From: Vogesella indigofera
Lineage (GTDB): Bacteria; Pseudomonadota; Gammaproteobacteria; Burkholderiales; Chromobacteriaceae
Direction: 5' to 3'
DNA: 64,000 bases
Assembly: GCF_003633895.1 (NCBI RefSeq)
Contig: NZ_RBID01000019.1
Coordinates: 62,001 to 126,000 of the forward strand
A model generated the notes under the pieces. That model was not told where the DNA came from. It made no database searches and worked only from the letters and a program-made list of their open reading frames with translations. This document shows, piece after piece, positions 17,658 through 27,460 of the stretch (positions are counted from its first letter, which is position 1; the number at the start of each line of letters is the position of its first letter). The translations under genes were made by a program, and so were the position numbers.

Positions 17658-19310
17658 GTGAATACTACGAGCAAATTTGCCGGTATCCAGCAGCTGGGTC
17701 GCGCGCTGATGCTGCCGATCGCGGTGCTGCCGGTGGCCGGCCTGCTGTTGCGGCTGGGGCAGCCCGACCTGTTGAATATCGCGGTGATGGCGCAGGCCGG
17801 CGATGCCATCTTCGCCAACCTGGCGCTGCTGTTCGCCATCGGCGTGGCGGTCGGTTTCGCCCGCGACAACAACGGCACCGCCGGTCTGGCCGGCGCCATC
17901 GGCTACCTGGTGCTGACCGCGGTGCTGAAGGTGATCGACGCCAAGATCAATATGGGCGTGCTGGCCGGCATCACCGCCGGCATCAGCGCCGGCCTGCTGT
18001 ACAACCGCTACAAGGACATCGCGCTGCCGTCCTACCTCGCCTTCTTCGGCGGCAAGCGCTTCGTGCCGATCGCCACCGGTTTCGCCATGTTGCTGGCCGG
18101 CGTGGTGCTGGGCCAGGTGTGGCCGCCGGTGCAGCACGGCATCGACAGCGTCGGCCACTGGCTGATCAACGCCGGCGAGATCGGGCTGTTCATCTACGGC
18201 GTGCTCAACCGCCTGCTGATCGTCACCGGCCTGCACCACATCCTCAATTCGCTGGTGTGGTTCGTGTTCGGCAGCTTCCCCGACCCGGCGATTGCCGGCA
18301 AGGTGGCCACCGGCGATCTCAACCGCTTCTTCGCCGGTGATCCGGGCGCCGGGCAATTCATGGCCGGCTTTTTCCCGGTGATGATGTTCGGCCTGCCGGC
18401 GGCGTGCCTGGCGATGTACCGCGCCGCGCTGCCGGAAAACAAGCAGGCGGTCGGCGGCATCCTGCTGTCGATGGCGCTGACCGCGGCGCTGACCGGCGTC
18501 ACCGAGCCGGTGGAGTTCGCCTTCATGTTCCTGGCGCCGCTGCTGTACGCCATCCACGCGGTGCTGACCGGGCTGTCGATGGCGCTGATGCACGCGCTGG
18601 ACATCCGCCTCGGCTTCACCTTCTCCGCCGGCCTGTTCGACTACGCGCTGTCGGCGGGCAAGGGGCAGAACCCGCTGCTGATGCTGCCGGTGGGCGTGGC
18701 CTACTTTGCCGTCTACTACGGCGTGTTCAGCTTCTTCATCCGCAAGTACAACCTGCTGACGCTGGGTCGCGAGCCGGCCAGCAGCACCACGCTTGCGGCC
18801 AACGTTGGCCGCAAGGGCAGTGCGCGCGCCGCAGGCTTCATCACCGCGCTGGGTGGCGGCGCCAATCTCAAATCGGTGGATGCCTGCACCACGCGCCTGC
18901 GCCTGCAGGTGGGCCGCAACGAGCTGGTGGACGAGGCGGCGCTGAAGGCGCTGGGCTCGCGCGGGCTGATCCGCCCGGCCGCCGGCAGCGTGCAGGTGGT
19001 GCTGGGGCCGGAGGCGGAAATCGTCGCCGACGAGATCCGCAGCGCGCTGGCGAACGGCGTGGTAACGGCGGACGACAACGATATCGACCGTGCGCAGTGG
19101 CTGGCGGCGCTGGGCGGCGCGGCCAACGTCAAGGCGGTGGCACTGGTGGCCGGCAGCCGGCTGCGGGTGGAGCTGGCCGACGCCAGCCGCGTCGATAGTG
19201 CACAGCTGAGCGCGCTGGGCGTCGCCGGGGTGATGCCGCTGCCGGGCAACCTGCTGCACCTGGTGCTGGGTGCGGACGCGCCGCGCTACGCGGCCGCGCT
19301 GCAGGTGTAA
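17658..19310 (+). CDS. nagE: N-acetylglucosamine PTS permease, EIICB with an extra EIIB-like domain
   Basis: The 550-residue permease imports and phosphorylates GlcNAc. The membrane EIIC domain spans about residues 8-370 (LMLPIAVLPVAGLLLRLG, GLHHILNSLVWF, LTGVTEPVEFAFMFLAPLLY, DYALSAGKGQNP). An EIIB domain follows with the phosphorylated Cys410 in SVDACTTRLRLQV. Residues about 475-548 repeat the EIIB fold pattern (WLAALGGAANVKAVALVAGSRLRVEL) without the cysteine. The linker between EIIC and EIIB (LAANVGRK) is encoded by the palindromic double motif at 18793-18814. It receives phosphate from the EIIA of the preceding fusion gene. Confidence 0.92.
   Translation: MNTTSKFAGIQQLGRALMLPIAVLPVAGLLLRLGQPDLLNIAVMAQAGDAIFANLALLFAIGVAVGFARDNNGTAGLAGAIGYLVLTAVLKVIDAKINMGVLAGITAGISAGLLYNRYKDIALPSYLAFFGGKRFVPIATGFAMLLAGVVLGQVWPPVQHGIDSVGHWLINAGEIGLFIYGVLNRLLIVTGLHHILNSLVWFVFGSFPDPAIAGKVATGDLNRFFAGDPGAGQFMAGFFPVMMFGLPAACLAMYRAALPENKQAVGGILLSMALTAALTGVTEPVEFAFMFLAPLLYAIHAVLTGLSMALMHALDIRLGFTFSAGLFDYALSAGKGQNPLLMLPVGVAYFAVYYGVFSFFIRKYNLLTLGREPASSTTLAANVGRKGSARAAGFITALGGGANLKSVDACTTRLRLQVGRNELVDEAALKALGSRGLIRPAAGSVQVVLGPEAEIVADEIRSALANGVVTADDNDIDRAQWLAALGGAANVKAVALVAGSRLRVELADASRVDSAQLSALGVAGVMPLPGNLLHLVLGADAPRYAAALQV
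18793..18814. repeat. Perfect 22-bp palindrome of the dispersed motif inside nagE
   Basis: Two overlapping, oppositely oriented copies of the motif (TTGCGGCCAAC then GTTGGCCGCAA) form a perfect palindrome. It lies in frame in the interdomain linker of NagE, a place where inserted residues are tolerated. Confidence 0.85.
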
Positions 19311-19340
19311 GCGTTCGCCGCCCGTGTGCGCCGGGCAAGG

Positions 19341-19376
19341 AAAAAGCCGCCAGACCGTATAGTCTGGCGGCTTTTT
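19341..19376. terminator. Bidirectional terminator between nagE and the RDD gene
   Basis: A 15-bp perfect stem (AAAAAGCCGCCAGAC / GTCTGGCGGCTTTTT, loop CGTATA) has T tracts on both strands and separates two convergent genes. Confidence 0.93.
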
Positions 19377-19389
19377 TGCGCTTATCGGC

Positions 19390-19908
19390 TCAGCGTTTGC
19401 GCGCCAGTGGCGGCAGCAGGCGCAGGCGGGTGCCGGCGAGGCGGTCGTGCAGGAACTGCTTGTCGTTGTCGATCAGCGCCCACAGCACCGGCAGGGCGTC
19501 CCACAGCAAGGCCACCGCCAGTGCATGCTGCCGCGATTCGAACAGCGGCTGCCACGCGGTGTAGGCCAGCGCCGGCACGCCCAGGTACAGCACCAGCGCC
19601 ACCACGAAGCGCATCGCCGCGTGCGGCCAGCGCAGCGCGCCGCCATCCGCCAGCGTCAGCTGCAGCCGCCACGGCTTCATCGCCAGCGTCTGCCCGCCGC
19701 GCGTCCAGCAATAGCCGAAGTAGCCGAACATCACCAGCGCCAGGAACAGCTGCATCAGCACGCTCATCCAGCGCGCGTTGCCGCTCCACACCACCAGCGG
19801 GGTGAACAGCGCGGCCGCGACCAGCAGCACGGCACCCAGCAGCAAAGCTTCGTAGCACAGGCTGGCCAGTCGGCGCAGCAATCCGGGGTGGGTGAAATGT
19901 TGATTCAT
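19390..19908 (-). CDS. RDD family membrane protein
   Basis: This 172-residue membrane protein starts with the RDD-type pattern LLRRLASLCYEALLLGAVLLV and has three to four hydrophobic segments, ending with the conserved tail KQFLHDRLAGTRL. The role of bacterial RDD proteins is mostly unknown; some are linked to ion exchange. ATG 19908 was chosen because the upstream extension is not protein-like and the RDD core starts soon after it. It is divergent from ilvB. Confidence 0.8.
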   Translation of the reverse strand: MNQHFTHPGLLRRLASLCYEALLLGAVLLVAAALFTPLVVWSGNARWMSVLMQLFLALVMFGYFGYCWTRGGQTLAMKPWRLQLTLADGGALRWPHAAMRFVVALVLYLGVPALAYTAWQPLFESRQHALAVALLWDALPVLWALIDNDKQFLHDRLAGTRLRLLPPLARKR

Positions 19909-20063
19909 GCCGTGAAAATAATAATGAGGGAGTGAAAGGGCGGCGGCGGTAAAACCGCCGCAAGCAACCAGACATGGTATCAAAGCCGTCCCGTGTCGCC
20001 TACCCTGCAAAAGTGGCTGTTTTTGAATGTTTTTGGCGCTTTTTTGCACCTGCACAAAAGCGC

Positions 20064-20093
20064 TTGACCGCTATTTCAAACTTAAGCTAAGTT
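20064..20093 (+). promoter_or_regulatory. Candidate promoter for ilvB-ilvH-ilvC
   Basis: TTGACC at 20064-20069 and TAAGTT at 20088-20093 are 18 bp apart in an AT-richer stretch 50-80 bp before ilvB. Only the -35 box is close to consensus. I saw no leader peptide with runs of branched-chain codons. Confidence 0.4.
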
Positions 20094-20142
20094 CATTCAC
20101 TACGGGACATAAAACAACTACTCAGCAATCAAAGAGGCAAAG

Positions 20143-21909
20143 ATGCAGATATCGGGCGCGGAAATCCTGGTGCGCAGCTTGCAGGCAGAAGGAGTCGAAT
20201 TCGTTTTCGGCTACCCCGGCGGCGCGGTACTTGAGATATATGATGCAATTTTCAGGCAGCAAGAGTTCAAGCATGTGCTGGTGCGCCACGAGCAGGCCGC
20301 GGTGCACGCCGCGGATGCCTACTCGCGCTCCTGTGACAAGGTCGGCGTGGCGCTGGTCACCTCCGGCCCGGGTGCCACCAATGCGGTGACCGGCATTGCC
20401 ACCGCCTACATGGACTCGGTGCCGATGGTGGTGATCTCCGGCCAGGTGTCGACGCCGGCCATCGGCCTCGACGCGTTCCAGGAAGTGGACATGGTCGGTA
20501 TCACCCGTCCGTGCGTGAAGCACAACTTCCTGGTCAAGGACATCAACGAGCTGGCCACCACCATCAAGAAGGCGTTCTACATCGCCGCTACCGGTCGTCC
20601 CGGTCCGGTGGTGGTGGACATCCCGAAAGACGTGACCCAGCAGCTGGCCGAATTCCACTACCCGGAAAGCGTGAGCATCCGCTCCTACGTGCCGGTCACC
20701 CGTGGCCATCCTGGCCAGATCAAGAAGGCCGCCAGCCTGCTGGCCGAAGCCAAGCGCCCGTACATCTACATCGGTGGCGGCGCCGTGCAGGGCAATGCCT
20801 CGGCCGAAGTGACTGAGCTGGTGCGCATGTTGGGCCTGCCGTGTACCAATACGCTGATGGGCCTGGGCGCCTATCCCGGCGACGACCGCCAGTGTCTGGG
20901 CATGCTCGGCATGCACGGTACCTACGAAGCCAATATGGCGATGCAGTACTGTGACGTGCTGATCGCCGTCGGCGCCCGTTTCGACGACCGCGTGATCAGC
21001 GTGCCGTCGCACTTCCTGGCGCAGCCGAAGAAGATCGTGCACATCGACATCGACCCGTCCTCCATCGCCAAGCGCGTGAAGGTGGACGTGCCCATCGTCG
21101 GCGACGTGAAACACGTGCTGCGCGACCTGATCGACCTGATGAAGCAGAACGGGCAGCGCCCGGATGCGGCCAACCTCGCCGGCTGGTGGAAGCAGATCGA
21201 GCAATGGCGCAGCTACAACAGCCTGCTGTACACCCCGTCGACCGAGTTCATCAAGCCGCAGTCGGTGGTGCAGAAGCTGTACGAGATCACCGGCGGCGAC
21301 GCCATCATCACCTCCGACGTCGGCCAGCACCAGATGTGGGCGGCGCAGTACTACCCGTTCAAGCGCCCGAAACAATGGCTGAACTCCGGCGGTTTGGGTA
21401 CCATGGGTTTTGGCCTGCCGGCCGCCATCGGCGCGCAGCTGGCCAACCCGAATGCACAGGTGGCCTGCATTACCGGCGAAGGCTCGATCCAGATGAACAT
21501 CCAGGAGCTGTCCACCGCCAAGCAGTACCACACGCCGGTGAAGGTGATTGCGCTGAACAACCGCTACCTGGGCATGGTGCGCCAGTGGCAGGAGTTCTTC
21601 TACGGCACGCGTTACGCCGAGTCCTATATGGATGCGCTACCGGATTTCGTCGGCATCGCCGAGGCCTACGGCCACGTCGGCATGAAGATCGAGAACCCGG
21701 CCGATGTCGAGGGTGCCTTGCGTGAAGCATTCAGCCCGGCATTGAAAGAGCGTCTGGTGTTCATGGACTTCCGTACCGACCAGTCCGAAAACGTGTTCCC
21801 GATGATCCAGAACGGCAAGGGTCTGGACCAGATGGATCTGCCGCCGCATATGCGCGAGCTGCAGATTGCTCCTTTCGAGAACAACCGTGACTACGGCAAC
21901 ATGTGCTAA
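20143..21909 (+). CDS. ilvB: Acetolactate synthase large (catalytic) subunit
   Basis: The 588-residue ThDP-dependent enzyme condenses two pyruvates (or pyruvate and 2-oxobutyrate) in valine, leucine and isoleucine synthesis. Marks are GAEILVRSLQAEGVEFVFGYPGGAVLEIYD, the Glu of VRHEQAAVHAADAY, TSGPGATNAVTGIATAY, and the ThDP motif beginning ITGEGSIQMNIQELSTA. AGAGG upstream supports the ATG. ilvH follows after 9 bp. Equally well named ilvI; the two cannot be separated here. Confidence 0.96.
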   Translation: MQISGAEILVRSLQAEGVEFVFGYPGGAVLEIYDAIFRQQEFKHVLVRHEQAAVHAADAYSRSCDKVGVALVTSGPGATNAVTGIATAYMDSVPMVVISGQVSTPAIGLDAFQEVDMVGITRPCVKHNFLVKDINELATTIKKAFYIAATGRPGPVVVDIPKDVTQQLAEFHYPESVSIRSYVPVTRGHPGQIKKAASLLAEAKRPYIYIGGGAVQGNASAEVTELVRMLGLPCTNTLMGLGAYPGDDRQCLGMLGMHGTYEANMAMQYCDVLIAVGARFDDRVISVPSHFLAQPKKIVHIDIDPSSIAKRVKVDVPIVGDVKHVLRDLIDLMKQNGQRPDAANLAGWWKQIEQWRSYNSLLYTPSTEFIKPQSVVQKLYEITGGDAIITSDVGQHQMWAAQYYPFKRPKQWLNSGGLGTMGFGLPAAIGAQLANPNAQVACITGEGSIQMNIQELSTAKQYHTPVKVIALNNRYLGMVRQWQEFFYGTRYAESYMDALPDFVGIAEAYGHVGMKIENPADVEGALREAFSPALKERLVFMDFRTDQSENVFPMIQNGKGLDQMDLPPHMRELQIAPFENNRDYGNMC

Positions 21910-21918
21910 GGCAGTGGC

Positions 21919-22410
21919 ATGAGACATATACTTTCGATTTTGCTGGAAAACGAAGCGGGCGCGCTGTCGCGAGTAGTGGGACTTTTCTCCGCACGCGCTT
22001 ACAATATCGATTCATTGACGGTGTCGACTACCGAAGACCCGACACTGTCACGGATGACCATCGTCACCCACGGGTCCGACGAAGTCATCGAACAGATCAC
22101 CAAGCAGCTCAACAAGCTGATCGAGGTGGTCAAGGTGATTGACCTCAACGAGTCCGACCATATCGAACGCGAGATGATGTTGATCAAGGTCCGTGCCACC
22201 GGCAAGGATCGGGAAGAAATGAAGCGGATGGCTGACATCTTCCGTGGTCGCATCATCGACGTGACGGAAAAGACCTACACCATCGAGCTCACCGGTACGA
22301 GCGAAAAGCTGGGCGCCTTTATCGAGGCGATCGACCGTTCAGTGATCCTGGAAACGGTGCGTACCGGTGCATCCGGAATTGGTCGCGGCGAACGTATTTT
22401 GAAGATCTGA
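21919..22410 (+). CDS. ilvH: Acetolactate synthase small regulatory subunit
   Basis: This 163-residue subunit activates the catalytic subunit and gives valine feedback inhibition. The N-terminal ACT domain (HILSILLENEAGALSRVVGLFSARAYNIDSL) and the C-terminal domain (KVRATGKDREEMKRMADIFRGRIIDV) are complete. It sits directly between ilvB and ilvC, the usual betaproteobacterial order. Confidence 0.96.
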   Translation: MRHILSILLENEAGALSRVVGLFSARAYNIDSLTVSTTEDPTLSRMTIVTHGSDEVIEQITKQLNKLIEVVKVIDLNESDHIEREMMLIKVRATGKDREEMKRMADIFRGRIIDVTEKTYTIELTGTSEKLGAFIEAIDRSVILETVRTGASGIGRGERILKI

Positions 22411-22433
22411 ATCACCGGGGCGGCCATCAGCTG

Positions 22434-23478
<1,045 letters not shown>

Positions 23479-23502
23479 GCCTGCCGCCTCGCGGTCAGTG
23501 TC

Positions 23503-23527
23503 AAGCCGGGCAGCTGCCCGGCTTTTT
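23503..23527 (+). terminator. Rho-independent terminator after ilvC
   Basis: The perfect palindrome AAGCCGGGCAG / CTGCCCGGCTT is followed by a T tract. Confidence 0.92.
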
Positions 23528-23702
23528 CTTTGCCTGCATCCCGCGCGGTGGTGGCGGTCGGCGCTGCCGCGCCGCATGACGCTTGGTAAGCGTGGCATCG
23601 CGCATTAGAATGCAGCATTGTCTTGCCGCCGGCGCGCAACGTTGGCCGCAAGTCCCGTTTCCTTCCGGCGCGCCTTGCCGCTGTCCGATGTCGAGAGTCT
23701 GC

Positions 23703-24467
23703 ATGCATATTGACCCGAAGCCTATCAAGCCGTCCCTGCGCCGCCAGGGCATTTACCTGCTGCCCAACTCCTTTACCCTCGCCGCGCTGTTCGCCGGCTT
23801 CTACGCCATCGTGCAGGCGATGAACCAGAACTTCGAACACGCGGCGGTAGCGATTTTCATCGCCATGATCCTCGACGGCATGGACGGCCGCGTGGCGCGG
23901 CTGACGCATAGCCAGAGCGCGTTCGGCGCCGAGTTCGACAGCCTGTCGGACATGGTCAGCTTCGGTGTGGCGCCGGCGCTGATCGCCTACGAGTGGATGC
24001 TGAAGGACCTCGGCAAACTGGGCTGGATGATCGCCTTCATTCACTGCGCCGGTGCCGCGCTGCGCCTGGCGCGCTTCAATACCATGATCGGCTCCACCGA
24101 CAAGCGCTGGTTCATCGGCCTGCCCAGTCCGGCGGCGGCGGCGCTGGTGGCCGGCCTGGTGTGGATCTGCCACGCCTACGGCTATAACGACCTGCCGGGT
24201 TTGCAGTGGGTGGCGCTGGGCTTCACCGCCTTTTCCGGCATCACCATGGTCACCAATGTGAAATTCTGGAGCTTCAAGGAGATCCACCTGCGCCGTCGCG
24301 TGCCGTTCGTGATGCTGCTGGCGCTGGTGGTGGTGCTGATGCTGCTGATGTCGGAGCCGCCGCTGGTGCTGTTCGGCTTCTTCGTCTGCTACGCGCTGTC
24401 CGGCTACGTGATGGCGCTACTGGGGCTGGGCAAGAAGACAGCGCCGCTGCTGCCGCCGCAAGCGTAA
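23703..24467 (+). CDS. pssA: CDP-diacylglycerol-serine O-phosphatidyltransferase
   Basis: This 254-residue membrane enzyme makes phosphatidylserine, precursor of phosphatidylethanolamine. The CDP-alcohol phosphotransferase signature DG-x2-AR-x8-G-x3-D-x3-D is visible in DGMDGRVARL followed by GAEFDSLSDMVSFGVAP. Around six further hydrophobic helices follow. ATG 23703 was selected because it directly precedes the family core (RRQGIYLLPNSFTLAALF); the frame is open further upstream but that stretch is not conserved in character and overlaps a motif copy at 23641. Confidence 0.93.
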   Translation: MHIDPKPIKPSLRRQGIYLLPNSFTLAALFAGFYAIVQAMNQNFEHAAVAIFIAMILDGMDGRVARLTHSQSAFGAEFDSLSDMVSFGVAPALIAYEWMLKDLGKLGWMIAFIHCAGAALRLARFNTMIGSTDKRWFIGLPSPAAAALVAGLVWICHAYGYNDLPGLQWVALGFTAFSGITMVTNVKFWSFKEIHLRRRVPFVMLLALVVVLMLLMSEPPLVLFGFFVCYALSGYVMALLGLGKKTAPLLPPQA

Positions 24468-24504
24468 GACAAGTGCGGCGCCGCTAGGCGGCAGGCTGGA
24501 CACG

Positions 24505-24528
24505 GGCGACTGCGGTCGCCTTTGTTTT
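24505..24528 (+). terminator. Terminator after pssA
   Basis: The short stem GGCGAC / GTCGCC with loop TGCG is followed by TTTGTTTTG. Confidence 0.7.
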
Positions 24529-24601
24529 GTTCGTAAATTCTACATATTGTCCGATATTTACGCTTTGACAACAGGTTTTGCCATGCTGCAACAAAATTAT
24601 T

Positions 24602-24639
24602 CGACAAAATTTGACAGCTTGTCGGGCGAAACGTAAGGT
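24602..24639 (+). promoter_or_regulatory. Candidate leuA promoter overlapped by an inverted repeat
   Basis: TTGACA (24611-24616, perfect -35) and TAAGGT (24634-24639) are 17 bp apart, placing a start near 24646. The inverted repeat CGACAA (24602-24607) / TTGTCG (24619-24624) straddles the -35 box, and further TTGTC/GACAA half-sites occur at 24547 and 24565. A DNA-binding protein on this site would block transcription. The region is strikingly AT-rich for this genome. Confidence 0.5.
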
Positions 24640-24667
24640 TGAGCCATAACAAACAAGGAGCAGTGGC

Positions 24668-26458
24668 ATGCAATTGGACATCGAACGTCTGATCGAGGAT
24701 TTTGGAGGCCCAGGCGCGCTCGCGGAAGCGTTGAATGCGGCCTTCCCCGATGAGCCGGTGTCGCGTGCCGCCATCTACAAGTGGCGCGAGCGCGGCACCC
24801 TGCCGCTGGCGCAGCTGAACAAGCTGGCGCGGCTCGCCGCCGACCAAGGGAAACGGTTCGATTTCAACGACTATCTGACCGGGGCACTGGCCACGGGACA
24901 AGGGAGCACACCTGACATGGGCGATCGTCTTTACATTTTTGATACCACCTTGCGTGATGGCGAACAGTCGCCGGGCGCGTCGATGACCAAGGAAGAAAAA
25001 ATCCGTATCGCCCGTCAGCTGGAGCGCCTCGGTGTCGACGTGATCGAGGCCGGCTTTGCCGCCGCCAGCCCCGGCGATGCCGATGCCATCCACGCCATTG
25101 CCGAAGTGATCAAGGAGTCGACCGTCTGTTCGCTGGCGCGGGCCAACGAGCGCGACATCCGTGCCGCCGGCGAGGCGATCAAGCCCGCCGCGCGTGGCCG
25201 CATCCACACCTTCATCGCCACCAGCCCGATCCACATGGAAAAGAAGCTGCGCATGACCCCGGACGAGGTGGTTGACGCTGCGGTGAAGGCGGTAAAACTG
25301 GCGCGCGAATACACCGACGACGTCGAGTTCTCCGCCGAGGACGCGCTGCGCTCCGACATCGATTTCCTCGCCCGCATCTTCGGCGAAGTGATCAAGGCCG
25401 GTGCCACCACGCTCAACGTGCCGGATACCGTCGGCTACGCGGTGCCGAAGCTCACCGAAACCTTCTTCCGCGAGCTGATCGCCAAGACCCCGGGCGGGGA
25501 CAAGGTGGTGTGGTCCGCCCACTGCCACAACGACCTCGGCATGGCCGTCGCCAACAGCCTCGGCGCGGTACTGGGCGGTGCGCGGCAGGTGGAATGCACC
25601 ATCAACGGCCTCGGCGAGCGCGCCGGCAACGCCGCGATGGAAGAAATCGTGATGGCGGTGCGTACCCGCAAGGACGTGTTCAACGTGGAAACCCGCGTCG
25701 ACGCCACCCAGATCGTGCCGGCGTCCAAGCTGGTGTCGACCATCACCGGCTATCCGGTGCAGCCGAACAAGGCCATCGTCGGCGCCAATGCCTTCGCCCA
25801 CGAATCCGGCATCCACCAGGACGGCGTGCTCAAGCACCGCGAAACCTACGAGATCATGTCCGCCGAATCGGTGGGCTGGACCGCCAACCGCCTGACGCTG
25901 GGCAAACTGTCCGGCCGCAACGCGTTCCGCACCAAGCTCACCGCGCTGGGCATCGTGCTGGACAGCGAAGAGGCACTGAACGCCGCCTTCGCCCGTTTCA
26001 AGGAGCTGGCCGACAAGAAGCGCGAGATCTTCGACGAAGACCTGCACGCGCTGGTGTCCGACCAGCTGGTCACCGCCGAGCAGGAAGACTACAAGTTCGT
26101 GTCGCTGAAAGTGGCGACCGAGACCGGCGAGGCACCGCAGGCGCAGATCGTGTTCGTCGAGCACGGCAACGAGCAGCGTGCCGAATCTACCGGCTCCGGC
26201 CCGGTCGATGCCGCCTTCAAGGCGATCGAGAGCGTGGTGAAAAGTGATGCAGTACTGGAGTTGTACTCGGTCAACGCCATCACCAAGGGTACCGAATCGC
26301 AGGGCGAAGTGACCGTGCGCCTGGCCAAGGACGGCCGCATCGTCAACGGCCAGGGGGCAGATACCGATGTGATTGTGGCCAGCGCCAAGGCGTATCTGGC
26401 GGCACTGAACAAGCTGCACAGCAAGACCGAGCGGGTATACGCCCAGGGTCCGGTCTAA
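24668..26458 (+). CDS. leuA: 2-isopropylmalate synthase with an N-terminal helix-turn-helix-like domain
   Basis: The catalytic part makes 2-isopropylmalate, first step of leucine synthesis. It begins near residue 84 ([20 protein letters not shown]) and contains the TIM-barrel metal ligands ([15 protein letters not shown]), the region [13 protein letters not shown], and a C-terminal leucine-binding regulatory domain. Residues 1-83 are extra: a small helical unit ([35 protein letters not shown]) resembling the Cro/YdaS-type DNA-binding fold. There is no stop between the parts. Strong AAGGAG precedes ATG 24668, but AGGGAG also precedes ATG 24917, which would give a normal 513-residue LeuA. Both long and short forms may be made. 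Confidence 0.92.
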   Translation: MQLDIERLIEDFGGPGALAEALNAAFPDEPVSRAAIYKWRERGTLPLAQLNKLARLAADQGKRFDFNDYLTGALATGQGSTPDMGDRLYIFDTTLRDGEQSPGASMTKEEKIRIARQLERLGVDVIEAGFAAASPGDADAIHAIAEVIKESTVCSLARANERDIRAAGEAIKPAARGRIHTFIATSPIHMEKKLRMTPDEVVDAAVKAVKLAREYTDDVEFSAEDALRSDIDFLARIFGEVIKAGATTLNVPDTVGYAVPKLTETFFRELIAKTPGGDKVVWSAHCHNDLGMAVANSLGAVLGGARQVECTINGLGERAGNAAMEEIVMAVRTRKDVFNVETRVDATQIVPASKLVSTITGYPVQPNKAIVGANAFAHESGIHQDGVLKHRETYEIMSAESVGWTANRLTLGKLSGRNAFRTKLTALGIVLDSEEALNAAFARFKELADKKREIFDEDLHALVSDQLVTAEQEDYKFVSLKVATETGEAPQAQIVFVEHGNEQRAESTGSGPVDAAFKAIESVVKSDAVLELYSVNAITKGTESQGEVTVRLAKDGRIVNGQGADTDVIVASAKAYLAALNKLHSKTERVYAQGPV

Positions 26459-26580
26459 ACCGAGCGCGCAACCGCGGCAGCAAAACGTCCGACCCGGAAA
26501 GGTTGGCCGCCGCGGTAAAGATCAAAGGCCCACAAGGCCGCACCCTTCCGCCTTTGCCAGCACCACGGCAGACGCAGACA

Positions 26581-26599
26581 GCCGACCCACGAGGTCGGC
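26581..26599 (+). terminator. Possible hairpin terminator between leuA and bioD
   Basis: A 7-bp stem (GCCGACC / GGTCGGC, loop CACGA) lies in the 214-bp gap between leuA and bioD. It has no T tract, so its terminator role is uncertain. A near-copy of the dispersed motif sits at 26498-26510. Confidence 0.35.
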
Positions 26600-26672
26600 A
26601 TTGTCGCGTCTGTCTTTTCATTTGCCGGCTTGGCCTCATCTGCAGGCGGAGCTTTCCACAAGGACACTGCCC

Positions 26673-27314
26673 ATGGCACAAGGCTATTTCATTACCGGCA
26701 CCGATACCGAGATCGGCAAGACCCACAGCGCGGTGAAGCTGATCCGGCACTGGCAGGCGCAGGGAAAACGCGTGCTGGCGATGAAGCCGGTGGCTTCCGG
26801 CTGCGACATCCTGCCGGATGGCAGCTGGCACAACGACGACGTGGCACGCTTGGTGGCCGCCACCGGCCAGACCGATCTGGCGCTGATGAACCCGTACCGC
26901 TTCCTGCCGCCGGTGTCGCCGCACATCGCCGCGCGCGAGGCCGGCGTGACCATCGATCCGGCATTGATCGTCGCACACTACCAAAGGTTGGCCGCAGACG
27001 CCGACGTGGTGCTGGTGGAGGGCGCCGGCGGCTGGCTGGCGCCGCTGTCGGACGCGCTGGACATGCAGGGCCTGGCGCAGGCGCTGGGGCTGCCGGTGAT
27101 CCTGGTGGTGGGCATGAAGCTGGGCTGTATCAACCACGCGCTGCTGACGGCGCAGGCGATCCGCGCCAGCGGCTGCACCCTGGCCGGCTGGGTCGCCAAC
27201 CGCGTGGTGCCGGCGCAGCTGGCCTTTGAGGACAATCTGGCGACGCTCGTGCGCGCGCTGGGCGAGCCGCTGCTGAGCCTGCCTTACGAGGCGCCGGCCG
27301 CGCCCGCAGCCTGA
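26673..27314 (+). CDS. bioD: ATP-dependent dethiobiotin synthetase
   Basis: The 213-residue enzyme closes the ureido ring of dethiobiotin from 7,8-diaminopelargonate, CO2 and ATP. It begins YFITGTDTEIGKT (P-loop), with MKPVASGCD and VEGAGGWLAPLS as further active-site segments. ATG 26673 has AAGGACA upstream; the open frame before it is not protein-like. No other bio genes are in the window, so it stands alone here. An exact motif copy encodes QRLAAD at 26986-26996. Confidence 0.94.
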   Translation: MAQGYFITGTDTEIGKTHSAVKLIRHWQAQGKRVLAMKPVASGCDILPDGSWHNDDVARLVAATGQTDLALMNPYRFLPPVSPHIAAREAGVTIDPALIVAHYQRLAADADVVLVEGAGGWLAPLSDALDMQGLAQALGLPVILVVGMKLGCINHALLTAQAIRASGCTLAGWVANRVVPAQLAFEDNLATLVRALGEPLLSLPYEAPAAPAA

Positions 27315-27460
27315 GCGCCGGCGCTGGTTTGCGGCGCTGCACCATGATAAATACTTGTTTTATCGGCTGATCTTCCTATTCTCGATAAAGCGCTGCGGCA
27401 CAGATCGCGGCCAGCGACCGGGTTTCCGGCCAACACGAGACTTTACTTGGGGAAGACGCC

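Noticed and set aside
14951-17899. A 982-codon minus-strand open frame
   Set aside because: It is antisense to the EIIA-HPr-EI gene, which has clear catalytic motifs; the frame is low-complexity Arg/Gln/His.
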